From PWQG01 sp040882255 (GTDB lineage: Bacteria > Pseudomonadota > Gammaproteobacteria > Pseudomonadales > Pseudohongiellaceae), in the NCBI GenBank assembly GCA_040882255.1, contig JBBEBP010000019.1:23166-87165 (forward strand): DNA of 64,000 nucleotides, read 5' to 3'. Shown here piece by piece: positions 45,152 to 52,519 of this stretch. The notes under the pieces are model-generated. The model was not told where the DNA came from, ran no database searches, and saw only the letters and a list, made by a program, of their open reading frames with translations. Position 1 is the stretch's first letter; each line of letters begins with the position of its first letter. Made by a program: the position numbers and the translations under genes.

Positions 45152-46450
45152 CCAAATTTCAGGCGCAGCTATCCCAAGGGCTAGCCGGCTAATTAGCAGC
45201 TCGCTGGAGCCGGCTGGTAGCGCCGGTTGTCCCCGCCTCGCTCCAGTCGTGTAGCGGGCGGCGGTGAGCGCGGAGCCGGCTTGCCGCACCAGGGCGGCCC
45301 GGCTCCAGGGGTGCTGTGAGCGGCGCTGATTCAGCCCTGGCGAGTTGCTGAAGGCCCGACCTTAGTCCGGCCTGATTCGTCCTGCAGTGACGCTTCCAGG
45401 CTGCTCTCGCCTCCCGCGCTCTCTAAGCCGGCCGAAGTGGCCAGTGTGTGCGCAGCAGGCCGGGCAGGCCCGACCTGCTACTTACTGCCTTACTTGGTGC
45501 GGCGACCTGTAATTGTCCGGGCAGCTCTCTGTCGTGTATTCGCCCCGTAGTCCGCCGTGAAACCCGACCCGTTACCCGCTGCGCCAAGGCGCCGGTCAGC
45601 CCTGAGGCAGACCGGCTTGCTTTAACTCCCCTGCCTCTGCACCCCGATCCGCAGTGACACTCCGGGAATGCTCCGGTAAGACAGCTGGCTGACCACCCTC
45701 CCAGCAAGAGGCACCACACACCCGACGCCACCAACCCTGTTTTTTGTTTGCCCTCAAACTATATAGGGTGTCGTTTTCGCGAAAATTATTAGGGGTTGAC
45801 AACTATTTATTTTTATTTCCCGAAAAACGGCCCAAAAAACACCTCCCGGAACCACACTGAGACTAGCTATAAAATAGTATTATTTCAGTATTTTACATAA
45901 TCTTTCTAATGCGGATCACTCGTTCCGTAAAAATCAGAAATTAGCGAAAAATAATTGTGATAAATTGTTACAGAGAGGGGTTACCCCCCCCTCCCGGGAT
46001 GAATTCCCAGTTACCCCAGCCTGGCTGGTAGCCATTCGAACGGGCAGCCGAGAGGCTGGTGTACGAGGCCCGCCCCGCGGGCCACACGCGGGGGTCGCAG
46101 ACTCCCGTGTTACGGTACTGCCGCAGCGGCACCGTCCCACGGTGACGTTATGGCAGTCCTGGCACGCTGCAGCATCTGTAGGCCCGTCCCACGGGCCCCA
46201 CGCGGAAGCCGAAGACTCCGCTGCCCCACCCCACTGCACAGCGGCCCCGTCCCACGGGGCCAGCTTGCCAGTGCTGCGAACTACAAACCGCCTTTCCCGA
46301 GGCCGCATCATAGCGAAGCGTATGGCACCTGTCCCACAGGTGGCGTGCGCGTGAGACTGCAGGCTGCTGCGAGCGAAAAACTCACAGGCGAATTCAGCGA
46401 GCCGGGCGGCGCCGATTTGCATGCAAAGCAAGGTAGGCCAAATACGCAGA
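45152..46450. repeat. 1.3-kb non-coding direct repeat, copy 2
   Basis: Second copy of the element at 34174-35525. It begins CCAAATTTCAGGCGCAGC and ends near TTTGCATGCAAAGCAAGG. The left boundary is not interrupted by a TnpB element here, so it serves as an empty site for the insertion seen at copy 1. The core, about 45443-46038, matches copy 1 with no mismatch seen by eye. Copy 2 is bounded by istA debris on the left and the Met-rich protein region on the right. Confidence 0.85.
46067..46342. repeat. Palindrome array 3 with constant CCC loops
   Basis: Hairpins lie at 46067-46083 (GGCCCGC-CCC-GCGGGCC, where the closing pair changed on both sides), 46130-46144 (CACCGT), 46181-46197 (GGCCCGT), 46243-46261 (GGCCCCGT) and 46326-46342 (CACCTGT), each with its exact partner arm. 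A GGGGGTC..ACTCCC-type hairpin sits at 46090-46106. Positions correspond to array 2 in copy 1, but stem sequences differ at several sites. Confidence 0.85.
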
Positions 46451-46737
46451 AGCTTCATCATAAAACTATGCGGCTGAGGGTTAGATGAGGTGTTCGCGCG
46501 CGTTGGAGTGTTGAAACCAGGAGGCGGAGTGTCGGTATTCCGCCGCTGCCCTCCAGATAAGGCTTCCGCTCTAACATACGCGGTGTTAGCGGCGAGAAAG
46601 AGGGTGTTGACTACGCTACGTACTCCAGCACAGGCCCGTCAGCATGCCAATGCGCGGATACCACTGGCGGTGAATCGCCCCTGAGCCTGAAAACGGGACT
46701 GGTATGGCGTCGGCGTTGACCTGTGCCGGATCGTGCC

Positions 46738-47178
46738 TCAGTGCTCGTGGCTCTCCTGTTCCGCGTTCTCCATCATCTGTTCCATCATGTTCCGCATCAT
46801 CTCCATGCGCTGCTGCATCCGTTCCATGCGCTCCTCCATGGACTGGTTCGCGTTGTCTGCTCCGTTCTGGTCACGGTTCATCATGCTCATGCCGGTACGC
46901 ATCTGCTCGCGGTGTTCCTGCAGCAGTTCCTGGCGGCGCTCGGGATCGTCTTCCTGACGGATCTCCTGCATCAGGGCGCGCATCTGCTCCATATGCTCAC
47001 GCCTTTCCTCGTTCATCATGCCCATTCCCCGGTTCATGTCGCCGCCACGCATGCGGTGGTCCTGGCTCTGGCCCTGATTCTGTCCTTGCCCCTGGTCCTG
47101 TCCGTCGCGTTGGGCTTCGGCCAGCATTGGCATCAGGGCGACGACCAGGATGCCGGATAGTATCTTCAGTGATTTCAT
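46738..47178 (-). CDS. Secreted Met/Gln-rich small protein (possible metal binding)
   Basis: 146 residues with a signal peptide (MKSLKILSGILVVALMPMLAEA). The mature chain is extremely rich in Met, Glu, Gln and Arg, with repeated MxxM spacing (MNRGMGMMNEE, MERMQQRMEMMRNMMEQMM) and a C-terminal HEH. Met-rich periplasmic proteins often bind Cu(I) or Ag(I). The RBS GAGGAGATC precedes the ATG. It lies at the left edge of the copper-linked region and could buffer copper. Functional assignment is inference. Confidence 0.75.
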   Translation of the reverse strand: MKSLKILSGILVVALMPMLAEAQRDGQDQGQGQNQGQSQDHRMRGGDMNRGMGMMNEERREHMEQMRALMQEIRQEDDPERRQELLQEHREQMRTGMSMMNRDQNGADNANQSMEERMERMQQRMEMMRNMMEQMMENAEQESHEH

Positions 47179-47411
47179 TGTGCGATCTCCTCTGGAGATG
47201 GATTCGTTTCACTCATTGTCACCTATACGCCTCGTCAGGAGATTCCGCAATAGAGGGAAATCCCTGACTGCGGCGGCGTTGATTCAGAACAACAGAAATG
47301 CGGTTCCGGTACGGAACAGTTACGTATTCAAGGTAAAAATCGTACACTGCGACCATCGGTTTTCTGTTCGTGACCGTAAACTGTGGATGTAACGTGAGCA
47401 TCAGGAATCCA

Positions 47412-47954
47412 ATGTGGCGGCGCTGGCGCCAGGATGCGGAAAAGGCCTGTCACAAGGAAATCGTATACAGACGTGGCGCACTCTTGCCAGAGCTGCCATT
47501 GGCGGGGTTCGGATTTCTGGTGCATTTCGTCTGGGAAATGCTTCAGGTGCCGTGGTTTACCGGAATGGCGGAGGCGTCTCACGGTTCGGTGGTCTGGCTG
47601 TGCATACGGGCTACGGGCGGCGATGTTCTGATTCTGCTCGCCAGCTTCTGGTTTTCATCGACGGTCCGCGGGCATCGACGATGGCTCCTCGAGGGGGAAT
47701 GGAAACCAGGCGTCATTCTGGTTATCACCGCCCTCGTCGTGACCGTCATCCTGGAATGGCTGGCAACCGGGCCGCTGCAACGGTGGGAATACGGGGAATC
47801 CATGCCGATCATTCCGCTGGTGGGCGTGGGCCTGACCCCTCTGCTGCAATGGTTACTTTTGCCGCCATTGATACTGTGGCTGGCGCGCCGGCATATGCTT
47901 GGCTTCATGGCTCTCAGGGTATTGCTTCCGGCCGATGCAAAAGAAATACAGTAG
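47412..47954 (+). CDS. Integral membrane protein of unknown function
   Basis: 180 residues from the ATG with AGGA 5 bases upstream; upstream in-frame codons to 47370 are unlikely. Four hydrophobic segments (about 30-50, 60-80, 100-120, 135-160). A characteristic FLVHFVWEMLQVPWFTGM stretch followed by AT-GGDVLIL resembles a conserved but unnamed family of bacterial membrane proteins I cannot assign a role to. It sits between the Met-rich protein gene and the NDH-like operon. Confidence 0.7.
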   Translation: MWRRWRQDAEKACHKEIVYRRGALLPELPLAGFGFLVHFVWEMLQVPWFTGMAEASHGSVVWLCIRATGGDVLILLASFWFSSTVRGHRRWLLEGEWKPGVILVITALVVTVILEWLATGPLQRWEYGESMPIIPLVGVGLTPLLQWLLLPPLILWLARRHMLGFMALRVLLPADAKEIQ

Positions 47955-48071
47955 AGATTATTCGCCTATGCAATATGGGCGTCGACCTGGTTAATATCAC
48001 CGGCATTGCCTGATGCTTCTTCTATTGAGCTGGCCACGTTGCCATTGTTGCCAGCTGTTATCATTCAGAGG

Positions 48072-48290
48072 TACCTGTAACGAGTACAGGCGCGACCCCC
48101 CCGCCCGGTGTGCGGAAATTGGTGGTCTGCCTCCGATACAGCCGTGCTGCGGCCAGAAGCAGGGCGCCGCGGTAGATATAAAGCCGCACATCCACATTGA
48201 GCATCCCCCGCTTGCCATCGACCAGAACCAGACATTCGGACGGTGGTACATGGGCCTGGGCGATATAGTCATTCTCAAGAATCCCGGCTG
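48072..48290 (-). pseudogene. Duplicated 3' end of the ATP-grasp-like gene
   Basis: About 220 bases match 58439-58657 in the same orientation, offset near 10367. In the right frame it reads ENDYIAQAHVPPSECLVLVDG, MLNVDVRLYIYRGALLLAAARLYRG, against the C-terminal residues of the intact protein. Frame damage near its end removes the normal stop. The 10-kb NDH-like operon sits exactly between the remnant and the intact gene. Confidence 0.85.
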
Positions 48291-48536
48291 ATACTGATTC
48301 CCCTCGGCAATCTTGCGCTGCTTTGCTTTATCGCCTTCGCAGACTGGCCAGCGGAAAAGGTAGAAGTCTTGACGACTGGAAATCATCAGTTTCTTGGGTG
48401 AAAAAGGCACTGTCTTGCTACGCTGGTACCACTGCCTTATTGTTGACGGAAACCCGGGTACCCAAAGACCGGTGTGGCCCCCGGAATTGAGCAGCCTCTT
48501 GCATGGAGGCTTGGCGCACGAGCGGGAGGAGACACA

Positions 48537-48899
48537 ATGAGCGTTCTGGAACAATATGGTCTACTGCTGGGCCTGGTGATTGGTACCGTCGGCGCCGTGT
48601 TGAGCCTGTACGGCCTCGCCCGCGCGCTGGGTCCGGCTCATCAAGAGCCGGGCAAAGACGTGCCGGCAAGTGCCGGTGTCCTGTCCCGGGATCCGGTATG
48701 GGGTCGCTATCACGTGCGCTACTACGGCTACGCATTGCTGTTCCTGGCCTTCGATATGGAGATGGCCTACATGTATCCTTGGGCCGTGGTGTACAAACAG
48801 GAGGGACTGGTTGCCCTGATTGATATGGGCGTGTTCCTTGCAATTCTTTTTCTCGGTCTGCTCTACGGATGGAGCCAGGGAGCTCTAAGGCGGCAATGA
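48537..48899 (+). CDS. nuoA: NuoA-like subunit of a complex I-related complex
   Basis: 120 residues from the ATG after GAGGAGACACA; the frame extends to 48474 without support. Three helices, and the family stretch VRYYGYALLFLAFDMEMAYMYPW with the conserved acidic Asp/Glu of the middle helix. In complex I, NuoA lines the quinone channel entry with NuoH and NuoJ. It is the first gene of a tightly packed rightward operon; its TGA overlaps the next ATG. Confidence 0.92.
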   Translation: MSVLEQYGLLLGLVIGTVGAVLSLYGLARALGPAHQEPGKDVPASAGVLSRDPVWGRYHVRYYGYALLFLAFDMEMAYMYPWAVVYKQEGLVALIDMGVFLAILFLGLLYGWSQGALRRQ

Positions 48900-50782
48900 C
48901 ACCTGATGCAGTAATGGCTATCAAAGGTGCGCGCAAGGGCCGCCCCTCAATGCTTCGCAAGCTGGTTTCCCGGGCACTGGCGCGCAACCTGAGCTGTTTG
49001 ATCGTTCCAGGGCCGGAAGTGGCCCTGGCACACGGCCTGGACGTAACGGCGGCAGGCATGCGCATCACCGCTACGCCTCGCGATGCGGGCGTACTGCTGA
49101 TTGTCGGGCACCTGTCCGGCAAAATGGACGAGGCGGTGGCCGTGCTCTACGCGCAGATGCCCCGGCCGCGTGCCCTCCTCGTGCTGGGTGGGCAGACGCC
49201 GTCTTCTTTACCGCACGCCGATACTTCCGCCGGTCTCTCCCAAGCGGAGCTGATCGATGCCGTCAGTCATCTGCGGCAGTCACTGACTGAAGGCTCCTTC
49301 GCAATCTCGCCAGAGGATTTCGATGCCCCCGTCCTGCATACCAGCACCGAGCATGTCTGCCCCATGCACCCGGAAGTTATCCAGGACGAGCCGGGCAGCT
49401 GCCCCAAATGCGGCATGGACCTGGTGGCCCGCGAGGCCGGAAATGATGCGGGCACAGGGGAAACGGCCTCCGAGCAAGGCCCCGATCATGAACATGGGGA
49501 AAACGAACACCACCATGACCATGGGCACGATCACCAACATGCCCGTGCCGGATATACCTGCCCCATGCATCCGGAAGTTGTCCAGGACGAGCCGGGCAGT
49601 TGCCCTGAATGCGGAATGGATCTGGTAGCCAAGGAGGACGTGGAAGACGAAGGCCAGGGAGAGAAGTCCTCCGAGCATGGCCACTGCCATGAACATCAAC
49701 AACACGGTGGATCCAACGGGCATTCGGCACATGAACAGGCCAGCCACGACCATGGTGCCACCGGATTCATGTCCATGATCGAGGTTACCAAGGACCTGCC
49801 CCGCAGTGCTGACGGGCTGGCGATGGACTGGCTTGAGGTGCCGTTTGGTCCCGTCTTCCCGGGCCTGCCGGGCGGACTGAAGCTGATGCTGACGCTTGAC
49901 GGCGACGGCGTAACCGAAGGACAGGCGACATCCCTGGTGGGCATCACCACTTCGGAAGAAAGTGAAGAGATGGGTGTCGAGACCTTCGTCGAGCGTCTGT
50001 CGCGGGCGATACCGCTGGCGCCCATAAGCTACCGTCTGTTGGCCTGTCTGGCCATTGAGCGGGCGGCCGGTCAGGAGAATGATCCCGCCACCGCCCGGAC
50101 TCGCGCTGCCGCCCTTGAGCGTGAGCGCATCGCCAGCCATCTGGGCTGGCTGGCCCAGCTGGGACGCCAGCTCGGCTTCGACTGGCTGACGCGTCGCGCC
50201 ACGGCCCTGCAACTGGCAGCCCGGGGCGCCAGTCAGGATCACCTTGTCGCCCTGCGGCCGTCGCTGCAGGCACTGACTGCCGGGCTCGGCCGCACCCCTT
50301 TGCTCAAGGCGCGGCTGCAAGGGGGCGGCGTATTGTCAGCTGACTCTCCCGGCCTGCGCGGCCCGGTGGCACGCGCCGCCGGGAGCGGCGTGGACACACG
50401 CGAATCGGACGCAGTCTATCGCGAGCTGGGTTTCGAGATATGTACCGGCGAGGCCGGAGACGCCTGGGCGCGCCTGTGGCAGCGCCTGGACGAGATCACT
50501 GCCAGTCTCGACCTTATCGAGACGGCCGGGGAACCCGGGCTGCCGGTCCTGCGGGACATTGGCAGCGTGTCCGGGACCGGTGAGGCCAGCGTGGAAACAC
50601 CGCGCGGCCGCGCTCAATTGAATCTGACCCTGAATCGTGGCCAGGTGGCCTCGTACGATCTGGACACTGCCTGTAGCCATCATATCGGCCTGGTCGCAAA
50701 ACTCGTCGCGGGCCGTGAGTTGGGCGATGCACTGGTGGCGGTCGGATCACTGGATCTATCACCCTGGGAGGTGAGTCCGTGA
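48896..50782 (+). CDS. NuoB-like / double heavy-metal-binding / NuoD-like fusion protein
   Basis: 628 residues from the ATG that overlaps the nuoA stop (ATGA). Residues about 18-135 follow the NuoB fold order (MRITATPRDAGVLLIVGHLSGKMDEAV, MPRPRALLVLGG), but the Cys pair and the other N2-cluster cysteines are absent. Residues 154-176 and 220-243 are two near-identical heavy-metal-binding domains, CPMHP...CPxCGMDLV (Cys155/169/172 and Cys222/236/239), separated and followed by His-rich linkers (HHHDHGHDHQH; HGHCHEHQQH). Residues about 300-628 follow NuoD/hydrogenase large-subunit order (VPFGPVFPGLPG, ERERIASHLGWL, GVLSADSPGLRGPVARAAG, VETPRGRAQ, VAVGSLD) without Ni-site cysteines and with the FGPQHP motif altered. 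This is the operon's sole peripheral subunit and likely couples metal binding to the membrane arm. Confidence 0.85.
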   Translation: MTPDAVMAIKGARKGRPSMLRKLVSRALARNLSCLIVPGPEVALAHGLDVTAAGMRITATPRDAGVLLIVGHLSGKMDEAVAVLYAQMPRPRALLVLGGQTPSSLPHADTSAGLSQAELIDAVSHLRQSLTEGSFAISPEDFDAPVLHTSTEHVCPMHPEVIQDEPGSCPKCGMDLVAREAGNDAGTGETASEQGPDHEHGENEHHHDHGHDHQHARAGYTCPMHPEVVQDEPGSCPECGMDLVAKEDVEDEGQGEKSSEHGHCHEHQQHGGSNGHSAHEQASHDHGATGFMSMIEVTKDLPRSADGLAMDWLEVPFGPVFPGLPGGLKLMLTLDGDGVTEGQATSLVGITTSEESEEMGVETFVERLSRAIPLAPISYRLLACLAIERAAGQENDPATARTRAAALERERIASHLGWLAQLGRQLGFDWLTRRATALQLAARGASQDHLVALRPSLQALTAGLGRTPLLKARLQGGGVLSADSPGLRGPVARAAGSGVDTRESDAVYRELGFEICTGEAGDAWARLWQRLDEITASLDLIETAGEPGLPVLRDIGSVSGTGEASVETPRGRAQLNLTLNRGQVASYDLDTACSHHIGLVAKLVAGRELGDALVAVGSLDLSPWEVSP

Positions 50783-51675
50783 CTGTCGCCGTGGTATTGC
50801 TCACGCTGCTTGGCAGCGCCTGGCTACTCGCCGTAATCGAGGACTGGTCTGCAACCGGGCGCCTGCGACCGGCCGCCCCCATGCTCAGCGGCCTGGCGCA
50901 CCTGGGTCGCGAATCCCTGGTGCCGCGCAAGCCCGACCGGCTGTTCTTCGAAACCGCACCTGTGCTGTTGCTGGTAGTGACCATACTGGGCGCCGGGGTT
51001 CTGCCGCTGGCGCCGGATCTGGTTATCGCGGACCTGGCCACCGGCGCGCTGTTCATCAACGCGGCGCTGGCCTATGTGCTGGTCGCGCTGATCATGGCCG
51101 GATGGGGCCCGAACGGCGCTTACGCCATGATCGGCGGCTGGCGTTTTCTTGGCCAGCTCATCGCCTATGCCATGCTCATCGTCATGCCGATCACAGCGGT
51201 GGCCATGCGTGCCGAGTCCCTCGTAACCACGGCGATCGTCGGCTCCCAGGAAAGTTTGTGGAATATTGTCTACCAGCCGCTCGGTTTCGTGCTGTTTATT
51301 ATCGCCGCAATGGCGCTGGCGTTCCGGGCGCCCTTCGATCTGCCCACCGCCGAAGGAGAGCTGGCGGGAGGCGTAGACGCCGAATACACCGGCATGCGTC
51401 TGGGGGTACTGCGCCTGGCGCGCCTGCTGCTGGTGATCACGCTGGCCTCTGCGACCACGGTCTTCTACCTTGGCGGCTGGCACGGGCCGCTGCTCCCGCC
51501 CTGGGTGTGGAGCCTGATAAAAACCCTGGCCGTGGCCGCATTGATATTGCTGGCCGGTCGCCATCTGCCGCGCATTCGCGAGGCGGATCTGATGGGGTGG
51601 TGCTGGAAGCTGGGAATTCCCCTGGCTCTGCTCAATATCTTCGTTGTCGGATTGCAGATACTGGTGGTGCCGTAA
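50779..51675 (+). CDS. nuoH: NuoH-like membrane subunit
   Basis: 298 residues, starting at a GTG that overlaps the previous stop (GTGA), with GGGAGG upstream. About eight helices. The key cytoplasmic loop is conserved, RAPFDLPTAEGELAGGVDAEYTGMR, with acidic residues that in complex I contact the quinone site and start proton transfer. It is somewhat shorter than the usual 320-330 residues. Confidence 0.94.
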   Translation: MTVAVVLLTLLGSAWLLAVIEDWSATGRLRPAAPMLSGLAHLGRESLVPRKPDRLFFETAPVLLLVVTILGAGVLPLAPDLVIADLATGALFINAALAYVLVALIMAGWGPNGAYAMIGGWRFLGQLIAYAMLIVMPITAVAMRAESLVTTAIVGSQESLWNIVYQPLGFVLFIIAAMALAFRAPFDLPTAEGELAGGVDAEYTGMRLGVLRLARLLLVITLASATTVFYLGGWHGPLLPPWVWSLIKTLAVAALILLAGRHLPRIREADLMGWCWKLGIPLALLNIFVVGLQILVVP

Positions 51676-52211
51676 TGTATGCACAGGCTTTTTTTGTCGC
51701 CGCCTTCGGACTGGCCGCCATCGGTTTTGGCGTAGCGGTATTTCGCACCTCCTCCATGGTGCGTTCCGCGCTGGCGCTGCTGTTTTCCCAAACCGCTGTC
51801 GGTTGTATGTTCCTGGCCATGCAGACCGAATTCCTGGGGGTGTTGCAGATCATGATGATGGCCACGGAGATGAGTATCATGACCATCTTCATGGTGATGT
51901 TCATGATGGACCCCGGGGGGCTGGGTGGCATGGATATGAGCCACCAGAAGCGCTTTTCGATTGGTGCCGGGTTAAGCGCCGCAGGCGCCGCGATTGCCGT
52001 TGCGCTGCTGGCCGACTGGGGGCCGATAACGGCCGAGGCGCCGGACGCGGCGATGCAGACGCGGGAGCTGGGCATCGAGATGCTGGGGCGTTCGATGCTG
52101 ATCTTCGAAACCGCTGCCGTCACCATCCTGACCGCAATGATCGCCGCCACGGCGGTGGCGATACCAGCACACACGTTAGCCGATAACGGCAACAAGGAGG
52201 TCTCGGAATGA
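51675..52211 (+). CDS. nuoJ: NuoJ-like membrane subunit
   Basis: 178 residues; ATG overlaps the nuoH stop by one base (TAATG). Five helices with the family pattern FRTSSMVRSALALLFSQTAVGCMFLAM and an EFLGVLQIMMMATEMSI segment corresponding to the pi-bulge helix. A Met-rich loop (MVMFMMDPGGLGGMDM) stands out. This subunit normally links the quinone module to the antiporter row. Confidence 0.9.
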   Translation: MYAQAFFVAAFGLAAIGFGVAVFRTSSMVRSALALLFSQTAVGCMFLAMQTEFLGVLQIMMMATEMSIMTIFMVMFMMDPGGLGGMDMSHQKRFSIGAGLSAAGAAIAVALLADWGPITAEAPDAAMQTRELGIEMLGRSMLIFETAAVTILTAMIAATAVAIPAHTLADNGNKEVSE

Positions 52212-52519
52212 TCACCGTCCTGCTCCTGGCACTCGTGACCGGCGCGATTCTGTTTGGCGTCGGCGTCTATGGCGCGCTGTCCCAGACCAACCTGGTCATG
52301 ATCATGATGGGCGTGGAACTGATCCTCGCCGGCGCGCTGGTGAACCTGGTGGCCTTCTGGCGCTTCCTGCATCCCGAGAGCTACTCCGGCCAAATGTTCG
52401 TGCTGGTGGTGATGACGGTTATGGCACTGGAAATGGCCGTCGGCTTTGGCGTCGCAATAGCGCGCTTCCGGGCCAAAGGATCGGTGGAGATGGAAGAAGC
52501 AGGGGATCTGAAAGGATGA
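52208..52519 (+). CDS. nuoK: NuoK/MrpC-like membrane subunit
   Basis: 103 residues, three helices, overlapping nuoJ by four bases (ATGA). Both conserved membrane Glu residues are present, in GVELILAGALVNLVAF and VMTVMALEMAVGFGVAIA. Intact Glu residues suggest that the proton path through this subunit is kept. Confidence 0.93.
   Translation: MITVLLLALVTGAILFGVGVYGALSQTNLVMIMMGVELILAGALVNLVAFWRFLHPESYSGQMFVLVVMTVMALEMAVGFGVAIARFRAKGSVEMEEAGDLKG

Noticed and set aside
32979..46342. The palindrome arrays as a possible CRISPR.
   Set aside because: Units are not identical, spacing is irregular, spacers are themselves conserved between arrays, and no cas genes are present.
46723..47160. Long plus-strand frames rich in His and Leu opposite the Met-rich protein gene.
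   Set aside because: They are the antisense of a repetitive Met/Gln/Arg coding sequence. The minus strand has the signal peptide and RBS.
51102..51674. Long upstream extension of the NuoJ frame through the NuoH gene.
   Set aside because: It is the +1 shadow of NuoH. The ATG overlapping the NuoH stop gives a normal NuoJ length.
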